This document shows positions 18,441 to 26,801 of a stretch of DNA of 64,000 nt, piece by piece. Origin of the DNA: Arthrobacter globiformis NBRC 12137 (GTDB taxonomy: Bacteria; Actinomycetota; Actinomycetes; Actinomycetales; Micrococcaceae); NCBI RefSeq assembly GCF_000238915.1, contig NZ_BAEG01000010.1:1-64000 (forward strand), given 5' to 3'. Below the pieces are notes generated by a model. That model worked only from the letters and a program-made list of their open reading frames with translations, was not told where the DNA came from and searched no databases. Position 1 is the stretch's first letter. Every line of letters begins with the position of its first letter. Made by a program: the position numbers and the translations under genes.

Positions 18441-19000
18441 TAGACCGCTCGCTTCCTCAGCCGTCGGCGCTCACGCTCGGAGAGGCCACCCCAAATCCCG
18501 AACCGTTCGTCATTGGCCAGTGCGTACTCCAAGCACTGCGAGCGGACGCTGCACGCTCCGCAGACTTTCTTGGCGTCCCGCGTGGAACCGCCCTTTTCCG
18601 GGAAAAAGGCCTCCGGATCCGTCTGGGCGCACAGCGCGTCGGTCTGCCAGCCAAGCTCGCCTTCGTCGTCGAAATCCTGTCCCAGCGGCAACCCGATCCA
18701 CACCGGCTGGGCCAGGGTGGAGGGTGCCGGGTTCCGGATCTCCATGGGGGGATCAAGATCGTCCTCGTCCTGCTCCGGCCGGCCGGCCAGCAGGGACTCA
18801 TTCTGGAGGGCGTCATGCTGGGCCAGGAAGGCCGTGGCCTGATCCTGAAGCGAGGCAGACGTGTCCTTGTTGTACCGCTCTGCGGCGTCCGGATCAGCCG
18901 GATCTACGTACCAGTCGCTGGGTACCCCCCGAGACCTGTACTTTGCTGTGGCCTGGCCGGCCATAACAGCATCATCATGCATACGCTCCGCTTGCCCCAT
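18440..19000 (-). CDS. whiB2: WhiB-family iron-sulfur transcription factor, WhiB2/WhmD type
   Basis: 186 residues. The C-terminal 85 hold the Wbl domain: Cys in DALCAQTDPEAFFPEKGG, then CGACSVRSQC (C-x2-C-x5-C), giving the four ligands of a [4Fe-4S] cluster, the GIWGG turn and a basic tail RERRRLRKRAV for sigma-factor or DNA contact. The N-terminal 100 residues are acidic and variable. WhiB2 controls cell division and septation genes in mycobacteria and streptomycetes. Strong AGGAGGGG site before ATG 19000. Its stop overlaps the presumed ATT start of the glycosyltransferase. Confidence 0.93.
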   Translation of the reverse strand: MGQAERMHDDAVMAGQATAKYRSRGVPSDWYVDPADPDAAERYNKDTSASLQDQATAFLAQHDALQNESLLAGRPEQDEDDLDPPMEIRNPAPSTLAQPVWIGLPLGQDFDDEGELGWQTDALCAQTDPEAFFPEKGGSTRDAKKVCGACSVRSQCLEYALANDERFGIWGGLSERERRRLRKRAV

Positions 19001-19093
19001 GGCGTCCCCTCCTGAGTAGTGCGGCCCCCGGCCCCGACGTTCAGGACACTACGTGGTGATCCTGAGAGTTCGCCGCGGCTTTTCGATATCTAA

Positions 19094-19107
19094 TTACACG
19101 CGTGTAA
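19094..19107. promoter_or_regulatory. 14-bp perfect palindrome upstream of whiB2
   Basis: TTACACGCGTGTAA lies in the 350-bp gap between whiB2 and the divergent TIGR03089 gene, about 95 bp before the whiB2 start. It looks like a dimeric repressor site. It resembles the streptomycete BldD box but has a spacer one base longer, so the binder is unknown. The rest of the 350 bp holds no gene that I can see. Confidence 0.5.
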
Positions 19108-19350
19108 GTAGGGGGAGTCAAGCCGCGACGGAATAATAATCAATGCCGGGCCAGATCAGCAGGCGCGCCACGCCCGGGAATTTTTTTCCCGTACCGCGCG
19201 GCGCCCGCCCTGAATTTGACAGCAACCTTAGTATCCCGTCCGGCGCGCTGGCAATTCCGGCAATTCTGCCGCTGGTCGGCCGGTTAAGGCAAACGACGTT
19301 ACAAACTGTTGTGCCGGAGATCACGCCGGAAGGCGTGGCAAGATGAAGCC

Positions 19351-20049
19351 ATGAACATCCCGGCCACTGATCTGATGACGGCCCTGCGCTCGGGCCACTC
19401 CACTTCGCCGCGCCTGACCTGGTACGGCCCCGATGCGGAGCGGGTGGAACTCTCGGGGCGCGTGCTCGACAACTGGGTCGCAAAGACCAGCAACCTGCTC
19501 CAGGACGAACTCGACGCCGAGCCGGGGATGCGGCTGCGGCTGGACCTGCCCGCACACTGGAAATCCATTGTCTGGGCCCTCGCCGCCTGGCAGCTGGGCC
19601 TGGAAGTGGTGCTCGGACCCGGCGACGCCGACCTGCTTGCCACGTCCGAGCCGGACGCCGCGGAGGACGGCTTCGACGCCGTCGTTGCAGTGCCGCTGCC
19701 GGCCCTGGCCATGCGATGGCCGGGCGACCTGCCCGCCGGAGTTCTCGACTACGCCGCGGAGGTCCGCTCCCACGGTGACGTGTTCATGGCCCACAATGAC
19801 CCCGACCCTGGTGCTCCTGCGGTGCGCAGCTCAGGCGGGGCAGCCGTTCGGCACGAGGCCCTCCTGGCGGAGTTTGCCGCGGTTCACGAGCCGAGCGCGA
19901 GGCTCCTGGTGCGTGCGGCCGACGGCCTTGAGGCGGCGCTGGCCAACGCCCTCGGCGTGTGGAAGACCGACGGTTCGGTGGTTCTGGTCCATGGCGATGT
20001 GGAGTTGACCGAGAAGCTGCTGACGGCCGAGCGCATCCACGGCGAGTGA
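19351..20049 (+). CDS. TIGR03089 family protein
   Basis: 232 residues, actinobacterial family of unknown function related to the N-terminal part of AMP-forming ligases: TWYGPDAERVELSGRVLDNWVAKTSN resembles the ligase opening, followed by GMRLRLDLPAHWKSIVWALAAWQLGLEVV. No ATP-binding loop or catalytic Lys domain is present. ATG at 19351 is chosen because codons upstream are not conserved-looking. In M. tuberculosis the homologue sits beside an LCP gene (Rv3268, from memory). Confidence 0.8.
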   Translation: MNIPATDLMTALRSGHSTSPRLTWYGPDAERVELSGRVLDNWVAKTSNLLQDELDAEPGMRLRLDLPAHWKSIVWALAAWQLGLEVVLGPGDADLLATSEPDAAEDGFDAVVAVPLPALAMRWPGDLPAGVLDYAAEVRSHGDVFMAHNDPDPGAPAVRSSGGAAVRHEALLAEFAAVHEPSARLLVRAADGLEAALANALGVWKTDGSVVLVHGDVELTEKLLTAERIHGE

Positions 20050-20069
20050 GCTGCCCGGCGGGCCGGACG

Positions 20070-20098
20070 GAGCTAGCCCTGGAGGCCGGGCCTAGCTC
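20070..20098. terminator. Weak hairpin between convergent genes
   Basis: GAGCTAG (20070-20076) and CTAGCTC (20092-20098) form a short stem overlapping the gtrA stop codon; both convergent transcripts could end here. No T-run. Confidence 0.3.
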
Positions 20099-20661
20099 GG
20101 CCGGACGGGCCGCTCGGGGTCGTCAACGTCGGGTTCCAGGACGCGCTCGGCCGGCTGGGCGGAGTGGTGGTGGTGCACTTCGAGGATCTCGTGGTCGTGC
20201 GAGAACTCCGGCTCCTGGTCCAGTTCCTGGTTGAAGACGAGGAACCGGTAGGCAAAGAAGCGGACAACCGTGGCCACCAGAATGCCGACGATGCCCGCGG
20301 CGAAGAGCATGTTCTTGTCCGTGACGCCCAGGGAGTACTTGGCCAGGGCCGTAAAGCCGGTGGAGATGCCGATGCCGATGCCGTTGATGAGGATGAACAT
20401 CAGGAATTCACGGAGCACGTTGGCCTGGCGGCGGTGCCGGAACGTCCACAGACGGTTGGCGATCCAGGAAAAGACGGTGGCGACGGTGGCGCCCACAAAG
20501 CGGGCCTTGGCCTCGCTGTCCGTCATGGGTCCGTGCATCAGGTAATAAGTCAGCCCGTTGTCAATGACAAACGCCACACCGCCCACGGCACCGAACTTCG
20601 CCACCTCGCGCCAGAATAGCGAGGCGAGTCCCCGGATGCGCTCTGCAAGTGTGTTAATCAT
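20092..20661 (-). CDS. GtrA family membrane protein
   Basis: 189 residues with four membrane helices (about 25-45, 57-77, 88-112, 122-145). Motifs GAVGGVAFVIDNGLTYYLM and NRLWTFRHRR are typical of GtrA proteins, which are thought to flip or hand over polyprenyl-linked sugars for cell-surface glycans. The C-terminal 45 residues are acidic and His-rich (EVHHHHSA). ATG at 20661 has GGAGG close by; upstream in-frame codons to 20703 are less likely. Confidence 0.88.
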   Translation of the reverse strand: MINTLAERIRGLASLFWREVAKFGAVGGVAFVIDNGLTYYLMHGPMTDSEAKARFVGATVATVFSWIANRLWTFRHRRQANVLREFLMFILINGIGIGISTGFTALAKYSLGVTDKNMLFAAGIVGILVATVVRFFAYRFLVFNQELDQEPEFSHDHEILEVHHHHSAQPAERVLEPDVDDPERPVRPS

Positions 20662-20845
20662 GACCCTCCGTGGCCGTCTGAATAGTGGGGGCCGTTGGGC
20701 CAAGCTCCCATTTTAGCGCCGTTTCCCGGGAGTAGCCTCAGTGCGTCCCGGCGACGGAGGGCCCCATCAGCCGCCGCGCAGCAGAAAATCGGGCGACTTG
20801 GGGAGCTTCCCAGCCATGAAAGACAGCAACCGCGCTCCTTTTCTG

Positions 20846-20851
20846 TAGGCT
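20846..20851 (+). promoter_or_regulatory. -10 box of purK, probably leaderless
   Basis: TAGGCT ends 7 nt before the GTG start at 20859, without a Shine-Dalgarno. Confidence 0.5.
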
Positions 20852-20858
20852 GGAACAT

Positions 20859-22052
20859 GTGACTTTTCCAGTAATCGGCGTGGTTGGCGGCGGCCAGCTT
20901 GCGCGCATGATGGCCCCGGCCGCCACCGCCCTGGGCTTTGAACTCCGTGTTTTGGCTGAAGGCGAAGACGTATCCGCAGTCTCCGCCGTCCCCAATGCCC
21001 CCGTGGGCGACTACAAGGATCTCGCGGCCCTGATGGAATTCTCCAAGGGCCTGGACGTGATGACCTTTGACCACGAGCACGTCCCGGGCGACCACCTCTA
21101 TGCCCTGATCGAAGCCGGAGTGAACGTCCAGCCCGGCCCGGACGCGCTGGTCAACGCCCAGGACAAACTGGTGATGCGTGAGGCCATCGACCGCCTCGAG
21201 CTGCCCAACCCCGAGTGGGCCGCAGTGGACGACGTCGCGGGGCTGGTCAGCTTCGGGGACCGGATCGGCTGGCCCGTGGTGCTCAAGACGCCGCGGGGAG
21301 GCTATGACGGAAAGGGCGTCCGGATCGTCGGTTCGGCAGAGGAAGCCGCGGAGACCGCCGACTGGTTCGAGGCCATGAGCCCGCTCCTCGCCGAGGCCAA
21401 GGTCGAGTTCAGCCGCGAGCTCTCGGCACTCGTTGCCCGCACTCCGGACGGGGCGTCCCGCGCCTGGCCGGTGGTCCACACCATCCAGGTGGACGGTGTC
21501 TGCGACGAAGTGATCGCGCCGGCACAGAACATTTCCCTTGAGGTGGCCGCGGCCGCCGAAGAGGCTGCCCTCCGGATCGCGAATGAGCTCGGCGTCACCG
21601 GCGTCATGGCCGTGGAGATGTTCGAGACGCCCGGCAGCGGCGCCGGCTTCCTGATCAATGAACTGGCGATGCGGCCCCACAACACGGGGCACTGGACGCA
21701 GGACGGCTCCGTCACCAGCCAGTTCGAACAGCACCTGCGGGCGGTCCTGAACCTGCCCCTCGGTGCGACGGACGTCCTGGGCCAGGTGGCCGTGATGAAG
21801 AACTTCCTGGGCGGCGATAACCAGGACCTCTTCTCCGCCTTCCCGGCCGCGCTGGCCGCAGAACCGGCCGCCAAGGTCCACTGCTACGGCAAGTCCGTGC
21901 GTCCCGGCCGAAAGATCGGGCACGTCAACCTGGTGGGCGCGTCCGCTGGCGACGTTGACTCCCTCCGCCAGCGGGCCACCGTTGTGGCGAACATCATCCG
22001 TGACGGCAGACTGCCGGCCGCGGCATCAGGCACCACCGAGGAGACCCCATGA
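20859..22052 (+). CDS. purK: 5-(carboxyamino)imidazole ribonucleotide synthase
   Basis: ATP- and bicarbonate-dependent carboxylation of AIR to N5-CAIR in purine synthesis. 397 residues with ATP-grasp fold: [39 protein letters not shown], the Mg-binding [23 protein letters not shown] and HVNLVG near the end. Its last codons overlap the purE ATG (ATGA), the usual coupling for enzymes acting in sequence. GTG start. Confidence 0.96.
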   Translation: MTFPVIGVVGGGQLARMMAPAATALGFELRVLAEGEDVSAVSAVPNAPVGDYKDLAALMEFSKGLDVMTFDHEHVPGDHLYALIEAGVNVQPGPDALVNAQDKLVMREAIDRLELPNPEWAAVDDVAGLVSFGDRIGWPVVLKTPRGGYDGKGVRIVGSAEEAAETADWFEAMSPLLAEAKVEFSRELSALVARTPDGASRAWPVVHTIQVDGVCDEVIAPAQNISLEVAAAAEEAALRIANELGVTGVMAVEMFETPGSGAGFLINELAMRPHNTGHWTQDGSVTSQFEQHLRAVLNLPLGATDVLGQVAVMKNFLGGDNQDLFSAFPAALAAEPAAKVHCYGKSVRPGRKIGHVNLVGASAGDVDSLRQRATVVANIIRDGRLPAAASGTTEETP

Positions 22053-22635
22053 GCCACGAATCCGCTGCAGCCCCGGAAACCGGTGCCCCCGCTCCCCTCG
22101 TCGGCCTCGTTATGGGCTCGGATTCGGACTGGCCCGTCATGGAGGCCGCGGCAGATGCCCTGGCCGAGTTCGGCATTCCGTTCGAGGCGGATGTTGTCTC
22201 CGCCCACCGCATGCCCACGGAGATGATCCGCTACGGACAGACCGCGCACGAGCGCGGCCTCCGCGTGATCATTGCCGGTGCCGGCGGCGCCGCGCACCTG
22301 CCGGGCATGCTGGCGTCAGTCACTCCCCTGCCGGTGATCGGTGTCCCGGTCCCGCTCAAGACCCTGGACGGCATGGATTCCCTGCTCTCCATCGTCCAGA
22401 TGCCCGCCGGGGTCCCGTGGCCACGGTCTCCATCGCGGGGGCCCGGAACGCAGGCCTGCTCGCCGTCCGCATGCTGGCGTCGGGCACCGATGAACTCTCC
22501 GCCCGCCTCCGCACGGAGCTCCTGGATTTCGCCCAGGAACTCAATGACGTGGCGAGCCGGAAGGGCGCCAACCTGCGCCAGAAAGTGAACGAAGTCTTCT
22601 CCGACGCAAACGTGGCTCTGCGGAGCGGCCGGTAG
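22049..22635 (+). pseudogene. purE: N5-carboxyaminoimidazole ribonucleotide mutase, frameshifted
   Basis: Converts N5-CAIR to CAIR right after PurK. The first frame carries [22 protein letters not shown] and [11 protein letters not shown] up to VQMPAGVP. The sequence then continues in the +2-offset frame as [20 protein letters not shown] to the stop at 22635. A single C missing in the run at 22414-22416 accounts for it; restoring it gives one protein of about 195 residues. Since purE is normally essential for purine synthesis and everything else is intact, a sequencing or assembly error is likelier than a true pseudogene. Confidence 0.9.
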
Positions 22636-22644
22636 GGGTCTGCC

Positions 22645-24303
22645 ATGTCCAACACCGACCTGCCGTCCCAGGGCCCGCTGACGGATCCCGTCCGCAACCC
22701 CTCGAGCGCTGCTGAACCTGTCCGGACCAAGCGCGCGTTCCTGCTGATCCTGCTCACGCTGCTGGTGCCCGGGAGCGCCCAGATCGTGGCCGGCGACCGC
22801 AAGCTGGGCCGGATCGCCCTGCGCGTGACGCTCAGCGCCTGGCTGCTCGTGGTCCTTTCCCTGGTACTGCTGTTCACCAACCGGACCCTGCTGATCAACA
22901 TCATCACCAATCCGGTTGCGTCGCTGCTCATCGTCCTTGTCCTTGCTGCGCTGGCAGTGGGCTGGCTGGTGCTGTTCGTCAACACCCTGCGGCTCATCCG
23001 GCCGGTGTTGCTGCCCACCCGGATGCGGCCCGCCGTCGTGGTTGCCCTTGTCCTTGCCATGGTGGTGAGCAGCGGATCGCTGGGGTACGCCGCCTACCTG
23101 CTGAACGTCAGCCGGAATGCCATCGGCAGCATCTTTGCCGGCGGCCCGGCCATCGACCCCGTGGACGGCCGCTACAACTTCCTCATGATGGGCGGCGACG
23201 CCGGTGCAGACCGGACCGGCCGGCGCCCGGACAGCCTGTCGGTGCTCAGCGTGGACGCCAAATCCGGCCAGACAGCCATCATCTCCGTGCCGCGTAACCT
23301 GCAGAACGCCCAGTTCAGCGAGGGTTCGCCCATGCGCAAGATCTATCCGGAAGGCTACAACTGCGGCGACGAATGCCTCATCAACGCGATCAACACCGAG
23401 GTCACGAACGAGCACAAGGACCTCTACCCCGGTGTCGCCGATCCCGGAGCGCAGGCCACCCTGGAGGCGGTTTCGGGCACGCTCGGCATCACCGTGCAGG
23501 CGTATGTGCTGGTGGACATGGACGGCTTCGCGAAGCTGATTGACGCGATGGGCGGCATCCGGATCAAGGCCGGCGGCTGGGTGCCCATCAGCGGCGACAT
23601 GATTGACGAGGCCAACGGCATCCATGGCATGCCCCTGGGCTGGATTCCGGCCGGAGATCAGAAGCTGGACGGCTACCACGCCCTCTGGTACGGCCGGTCC
23701 CGGGAATTCGTGGACGACTACGCCCGGATCGCGCGGCAGCAGTGCGTCCAGCAGGCCATGCTGAAACAGCTGGACCCTGCAACGCTGCTGGCGAAATTCG
23801 AGGACATCGCCAACGCCGGCACGAAGGTGGTGGACTCCAACGTCTCCGCCAGCCAGCTCGGCAGCTTCGTAGATCTGGCCATGAAGGCCAAGGGCCAGGA
23901 CATCAAGCGGCTCACCATCGGCCCGCCGGACTTCGATGCGTCCTTCTCCACGGTGCCCGACTTCGACCAGATCCATGACCGGGTCAAGAAGCTGCTCGCG
24001 TCCGCCAGCTCCGAATCGTCGCCGGCCGCCGCGCCCGGGGACGCCGCGTTGGAGGATACATTGGTGCAGCCGGGTTCCGTGCCCGGCAGGCTCTCCGCCG
24101 CGGGCGCCGCAGGTCCCCTGGCGGGCCTTCCGGCCACCACCCCCTCACCGTCACCCTCGTCGTCGTCGGACTTCACCCCGGTGACCACCACCCCTGAGGG
24201 GGAACCGATCACGGAAGCGATGCTGAACCAGTTCAAGCGTGAGGGCAACGAGCAGGCTATCCGCGACCTCGTGGCCACCAACGGCCAGTGCGCACCGCTT
24301 TGA
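22645..24303 (+). CDS. LytR-CpsA-Psr (LCP) family protein
   Basis: Transfers undecaprenyl-linked glycopolymers to peptidoglycan on the outer membrane face. 552 residues: cytoplasmic tail, three or four membrane helices (about 30-150), then the LCP domain (about 170-390) with MMGGDAGADRTGRRPDSLSV, ISVPRNL (Arg that binds the pyrophosphate), VLVDMDGFAKLIDAMGGI and YGRSREFVDDYARIARQQ. The last 120 residues are Ser/Pro/Thr-rich. It follows purE by 9 bp. Confidence 0.92.
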   Translation: MSNTDLPSQGPLTDPVRNPSSAAEPVRTKRAFLLILLTLLVPGSAQIVAGDRKLGRIALRVTLSAWLLVVLSLVLLFTNRTLLINIITNPVASLLIVLVLAALAVGWLVLFVNTLRLIRPVLLPTRMRPAVVVALVLAMVVSSGSLGYAAYLLNVSRNAIGSIFAGGPAIDPVDGRYNFLMMGGDAGADRTGRRPDSLSVLSVDAKSGQTAIISVPRNLQNAQFSEGSPMRKIYPEGYNCGDECLINAINTEVTNEHKDLYPGVADPGAQATLEAVSGTLGITVQAYVLVDMDGFAKLIDAMGGIRIKAGGWVPISGDMIDEANGIHGMPLGWIPAGDQKLDGYHALWYGRSREFVDDYARIARQQCVQQAMLKQLDPATLLAKFEDIANAGTKVVDSNVSASQLGSFVDLAMKAKGQDIKRLTIGPPDFDASFSTVPDFDQIHDRVKKLLASASSESSPAAAPGDAALEDTLVQPGSVPGRLSAAGAAGPLAGLPATTPSPSPSSSSDFTPVTTTPEGEPITEAMLNQFKREGNEQAIRDLVATNGQCAPL

Positions 24304-24332
24304 GCAATAGCCGCAGCACGCTTTGAGCAATA
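24296..24332. repeat. 14-bp direct repeat at the end of the LCP gene
   Basis: CGCTTTGAGCAATA occurs at 24296-24309 (containing the LCP stop codon TGA) and again at 24319-24332. It looks like a small local duplication in the 60-bp gap before manA. Confidence 0.8.
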
Positions 24333-24362
24333 CGTACATCAAAAAAAGGGGGAACACCAGGC

Positions 24363-25613
24363 GTGTACCAGATAGAGAATGTCCTGCGGCCGTATGCCTG
24401 GGGATCGACGACGGCGATCGCCGGCCTGCTCGGCCGGCCGGAGTCCGGCGGTCCGGAAGCCGAGCTGTGGATCGGTGCCCATCCTGACTCGCCGTCGGTG
24501 GCCACCCGGCCGGACGGCACGACGACGCCGCTGGACGCACTCATCGGCGAGGACCCGGAACATTTTCTGGGCGCGGCTTCGGTAGCCGAGTTCGGTCCGC
24601 GGCTGCCGTTCCTGGCTAAGCTCCTCGCCGCCGCCAAGCCGCTGTCGCTGCAGGTGCACCCGAGCCTTGAGCAGGCCCGGGCCGGTTACGCCCGCGAAAA
24701 CGCCGCCGGCATACCGGCCGCCGCAGCAAACCGCAATTACCATGACGACAACCACAAGCCGGAGATGATTTTCGCGCTGACTCCGTTCGAGTCGCTGTGC
24801 GGTTTCCGGAAACCGGAGAAGTCCCGCGACATCTTCCTCCACCTGGCGGGCTGCCTTGAGCTCCCCGGAGACGGTGTCCCGCAGGTTCTGAAGGACGTCA
24901 TCGACGACCTTTCCCAGCCCGAGGAGGCGACGGCGCTGAGATTGGCGTTCGAACGGCTGATCGCCGGGGGCGAGGCAGTCAGGGAAGCGACGTCCCGGGT
25001 GGTCGACGCGCTGGCCTCGGGCGCACCCCTGTCTCCATACCAGCTCGAGCTTTCCACGGTGCTGAGCCTCAACAGCGAGTACCCCGGCGATCCCGGGGTG
25101 CTGATCTCCCTCCTGCTGAACCGGCTGTCCCTGAAACCCGGCGAAGCCGTGTACCTCCCGGCCGGCAAAGTCCACGCCTACCTGCACGGGCTCGGCGTCG
25201 AGGTGATGGCGTCCTCGGACAACGTGCTTCGCGGCGGACTGACACCCAAATTCATTGACATTCCCGAGCTGCTGAACACGATTGCCTTCGAATCCGTGGA
25301 CGTTCCCATGCTCCAGCCGGTGACCTCCGAACTCGGACAGGAACTGTACTTCCCGCCGTTCCGCGAGTTCCAGCTCCAGCGGATCGAACTGCAGCCGGAC
25401 GGCGAGCCTGTTCCGCTGGCGCAGTCGGGCGCCGCGGTGGTTATTGTCGTTGCCGGTTCGGTGATCCTTGACTCGCCGAAGGGCGACCTTCGGCTGGGCC
25501 ACGGCGCGAGTGCCTTCCTGCCGGACACCGACGCCCCCGTCAATGTCCACCCTGTGTCCGGGGCAACGGAGAACGCCGTGGCCTTCGCCGTGACCACCTC
25601 GATGAAGGCCTGA
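24363..25613 (+). CDS. manA: Mannose-6-phosphate isomerase, class I
   Basis: Interconverts fructose-6-phosphate and mannose-6-phosphate and so feeds GDP-mannose and polyprenol-mannose for Pmt and envelope glycans. 416 residues, cupin fold. Zinc ligands are visible in LQVHPSLEQA (Gln, His), HKPEM (Glu) and PAGKVHAYLHGLGVEVM (His), followed by DNVLRGGLTPK with the catalytic Arg. GTG start after an A-rich AAAGGGGG site. In mycobacteria manA lies next to manB; here no phosphomannomutase is in the window. Confidence 0.95.
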   Translation: MYQIENVLRPYAWGSTTAIAGLLGRPESGGPEAELWIGAHPDSPSVATRPDGTTTPLDALIGEDPEHFLGAASVAEFGPRLPFLAKLLAAAKPLSLQVHPSLEQARAGYARENAAGIPAAAANRNYHDDNHKPEMIFALTPFESLCGFRKPEKSRDIFLHLAGCLELPGDGVPQVLKDVIDDLSQPEEATALRLAFERLIAGGEAVREATSRVVDALASGAPLSPYQLELSTVLSLNSEYPGDPGVLISLLLNRLSLKPGEAVYLPAGKVHAYLHGLGVEVMASSDNVLRGGLTPKFIDIPELLNTIAFESVDVPMLQPVTSELGQELYFPPFREFQLQRIELQPDGEPVPLAQSGAAVVIVVAGSVILDSPKGDLRLGHGASAFLPDTDAPVNVHPVSGATENAVAFAVTTSMKA

Positions 25614-25618
25614 CCGCT

Positions 25619-26578
25619 GTGGAGTATTTCCTGCAAACGAAAGCCTGGGAGGACTTCCAGAAGTCACTGGGACGCCACGTGCACCGGCAGTCCGGTCCCG
25701 GCTGGAGTTTCCTGGCCATCGAGGAAAAGAACCCCGCGGGCAAGGTCCTCTATGCGCCCTACGGGCCTGTGGCCGAGTCGGTTGAGGCGTTCGACGCCGC
25801 ACTGGTGGCCCTCCGGGCACTGGCAAAGTCCTGCGGCGCCGTCTTCATCCGGATCGAGCCGGTGACTGCCGGTCTCGATCCTGAGGGTGCTCCCGAGGCA
25901 CTGCGGAGCCGGGGCCTCCAGCCTGCCCCGGTCAACCAGCAGCCCGAACTCAGCTGGATCGTGGACCTTGACCGGGACTTCAAGGAAGTCCTGGCGGAGA
26001 TGAAGCCGGTCAACCGCAACCTGTACCGGAACATCCACAAGAAGGGCGTCACGTTCCGCACCACGCAGGATCCCGAGGACATCCGCGTGCTCCTGAACTT
26101 CCTCCACATGACGGCGCGGCGGAACGGCTTCAAACCGCAGAGTGACGAGTACCTGACGCAGGTGGCCCAGTCCCTGATGCCAGCAGGCGCGGCCACACTG
26201 TTCATCGCCGACCTGCATGGCGGCCCGGTAGCGGCAGCTCTGGCCTACGATTCGGCGGACACCCGGACGTACGCCCACGCGGCCATGGATGACACCCACC
26301 GCAAGCTCAGCGCGGGCATTCCCCTCCTGGTGACGCTCATGGCCGATGCCCAGGAGAAGGGCCTGAAGCACGTGGACCTGTGGGGCGTGGCCCCGGCCGA
26401 CCAGCCCGACCACAAGTGGGCAGGGTTCACCGCGTTCAAGAAGTCCTTCGGCGGGCGCGAGATCGCCTACCCCGGCACCTGGGACCTGCCCGTCAACCGG
26501 CCCCGCTACGCGGCCTACCAGGTGGCCCGCAAACTGCGCGACGGCATCAAGGCACTCATCAAGCGACCCACCCGCTGA
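25619..26578 (+). CDS. Lipid II aminoacyltransferase-like protein (FemABX family)
   Basis: Uses aminoacyl-tRNA to add an amino acid to the stem peptide of lipid II in the Fem family. 319 residues made of two GNAT-like halves: EYFLQTKAWEDFQKSLG opens the first, LDRDFKEVLAEMKPVNRNLYRN the second, and VDLWGVAPADQPDHKWAGF with GGREIAYPGTWDLPVN is the family C-terminus. GTG start 5 bp after manA. Its stop codon lies inside the first copy of a 32-bp tandem repeat. The amino acid is not predictable. Confidence 0.88.
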   Translation: MEYFLQTKAWEDFQKSLGRHVHRQSGPGWSFLAIEEKNPAGKVLYAPYGPVAESVEAFDAALVALRALAKSCGAVFIRIEPVTAGLDPEGAPEALRSRGLQPAPVNQQPELSWIVDLDRDFKEVLAEMKPVNRNLYRNIHKKGVTFRTTQDPEDIRVLLNFLHMTARRNGFKPQSDEYLTQVAQSLMPAGAATLFIADLHGGPVAAALAYDSADTRTYAHAAMDDTHRKLSAGIPLLVTLMADAQEKGLKHVDLWGVAPADQPDHKWAGFTAFKKSFGGREIAYPGTWDLPVNRPRYAAYQVARKLRDGIKALIKRPTR

Positions 26579-26738
26579 GCGCGAACGAACATTTAAGCCC
26601 CGCCCGCTGAGCGCGAACGAACACTTGGGCCCCGCCCGCTGAGCGCGAACGAACACTTAGGCCCCGCCCGCTGAGCGCGAACGAACATTTAAGCCCCGCC
26701 GCCCGGAAATTAGCGGGGCTCAAGTGTTCGTTCGCGCT
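26571..26738. repeat. Four 32-bp tandem repeats plus one inverted copy
   Basis: Direct copies start at 26571, 26603, 26635 and 26667, each cccgctgagcgcgaacgaac followed by a variable a-yttrrg-ccccg end; differences are transitions only. An inverted copy at 26713-26738 pairs with copy 4 to form a stem of about 26 bp. The first copy covers the last codons of the Fem gene. The same core recurs as a hairpin at 27766. Confidence 0.95.
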
Positions 26739-26756
26739 TAAAGCAAGAATTGCTCC

Positions 26757-26765
26757 TGTGGATAA
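26757..26765. promoter_or_regulatory. Single DnaA-box-like 9-mer
   Basis: TGTGGATAA, the reverse complement of the consensus TTATCCACA, lies 36 bp before the nuclease-fold gene. It is a lone copy and may be chance. Confidence 0.3.
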
Positions 26766-26801
26766 CGTCCAACGGGCTCTTCGACCGTTGCACACTGGAG
26801 C

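Noticed and set aside
22231..23976. 581-codon open frame on the minus strand
   Set aside because: Antisense to purE and the LCP gene; His/Asp-rich shadow without start signals.
24304..24362. Leader peptide or riboswitch before manA
   Set aside because: Only a 14-bp direct repeat and an A-rich ribosome site are visible; there is no stable fold or conserved aptamer.
26571..26698. CRISPR-like array of 32-bp repeats
   Set aside because: Copies are directly adjacent with no spacers, and no cas gene is near.
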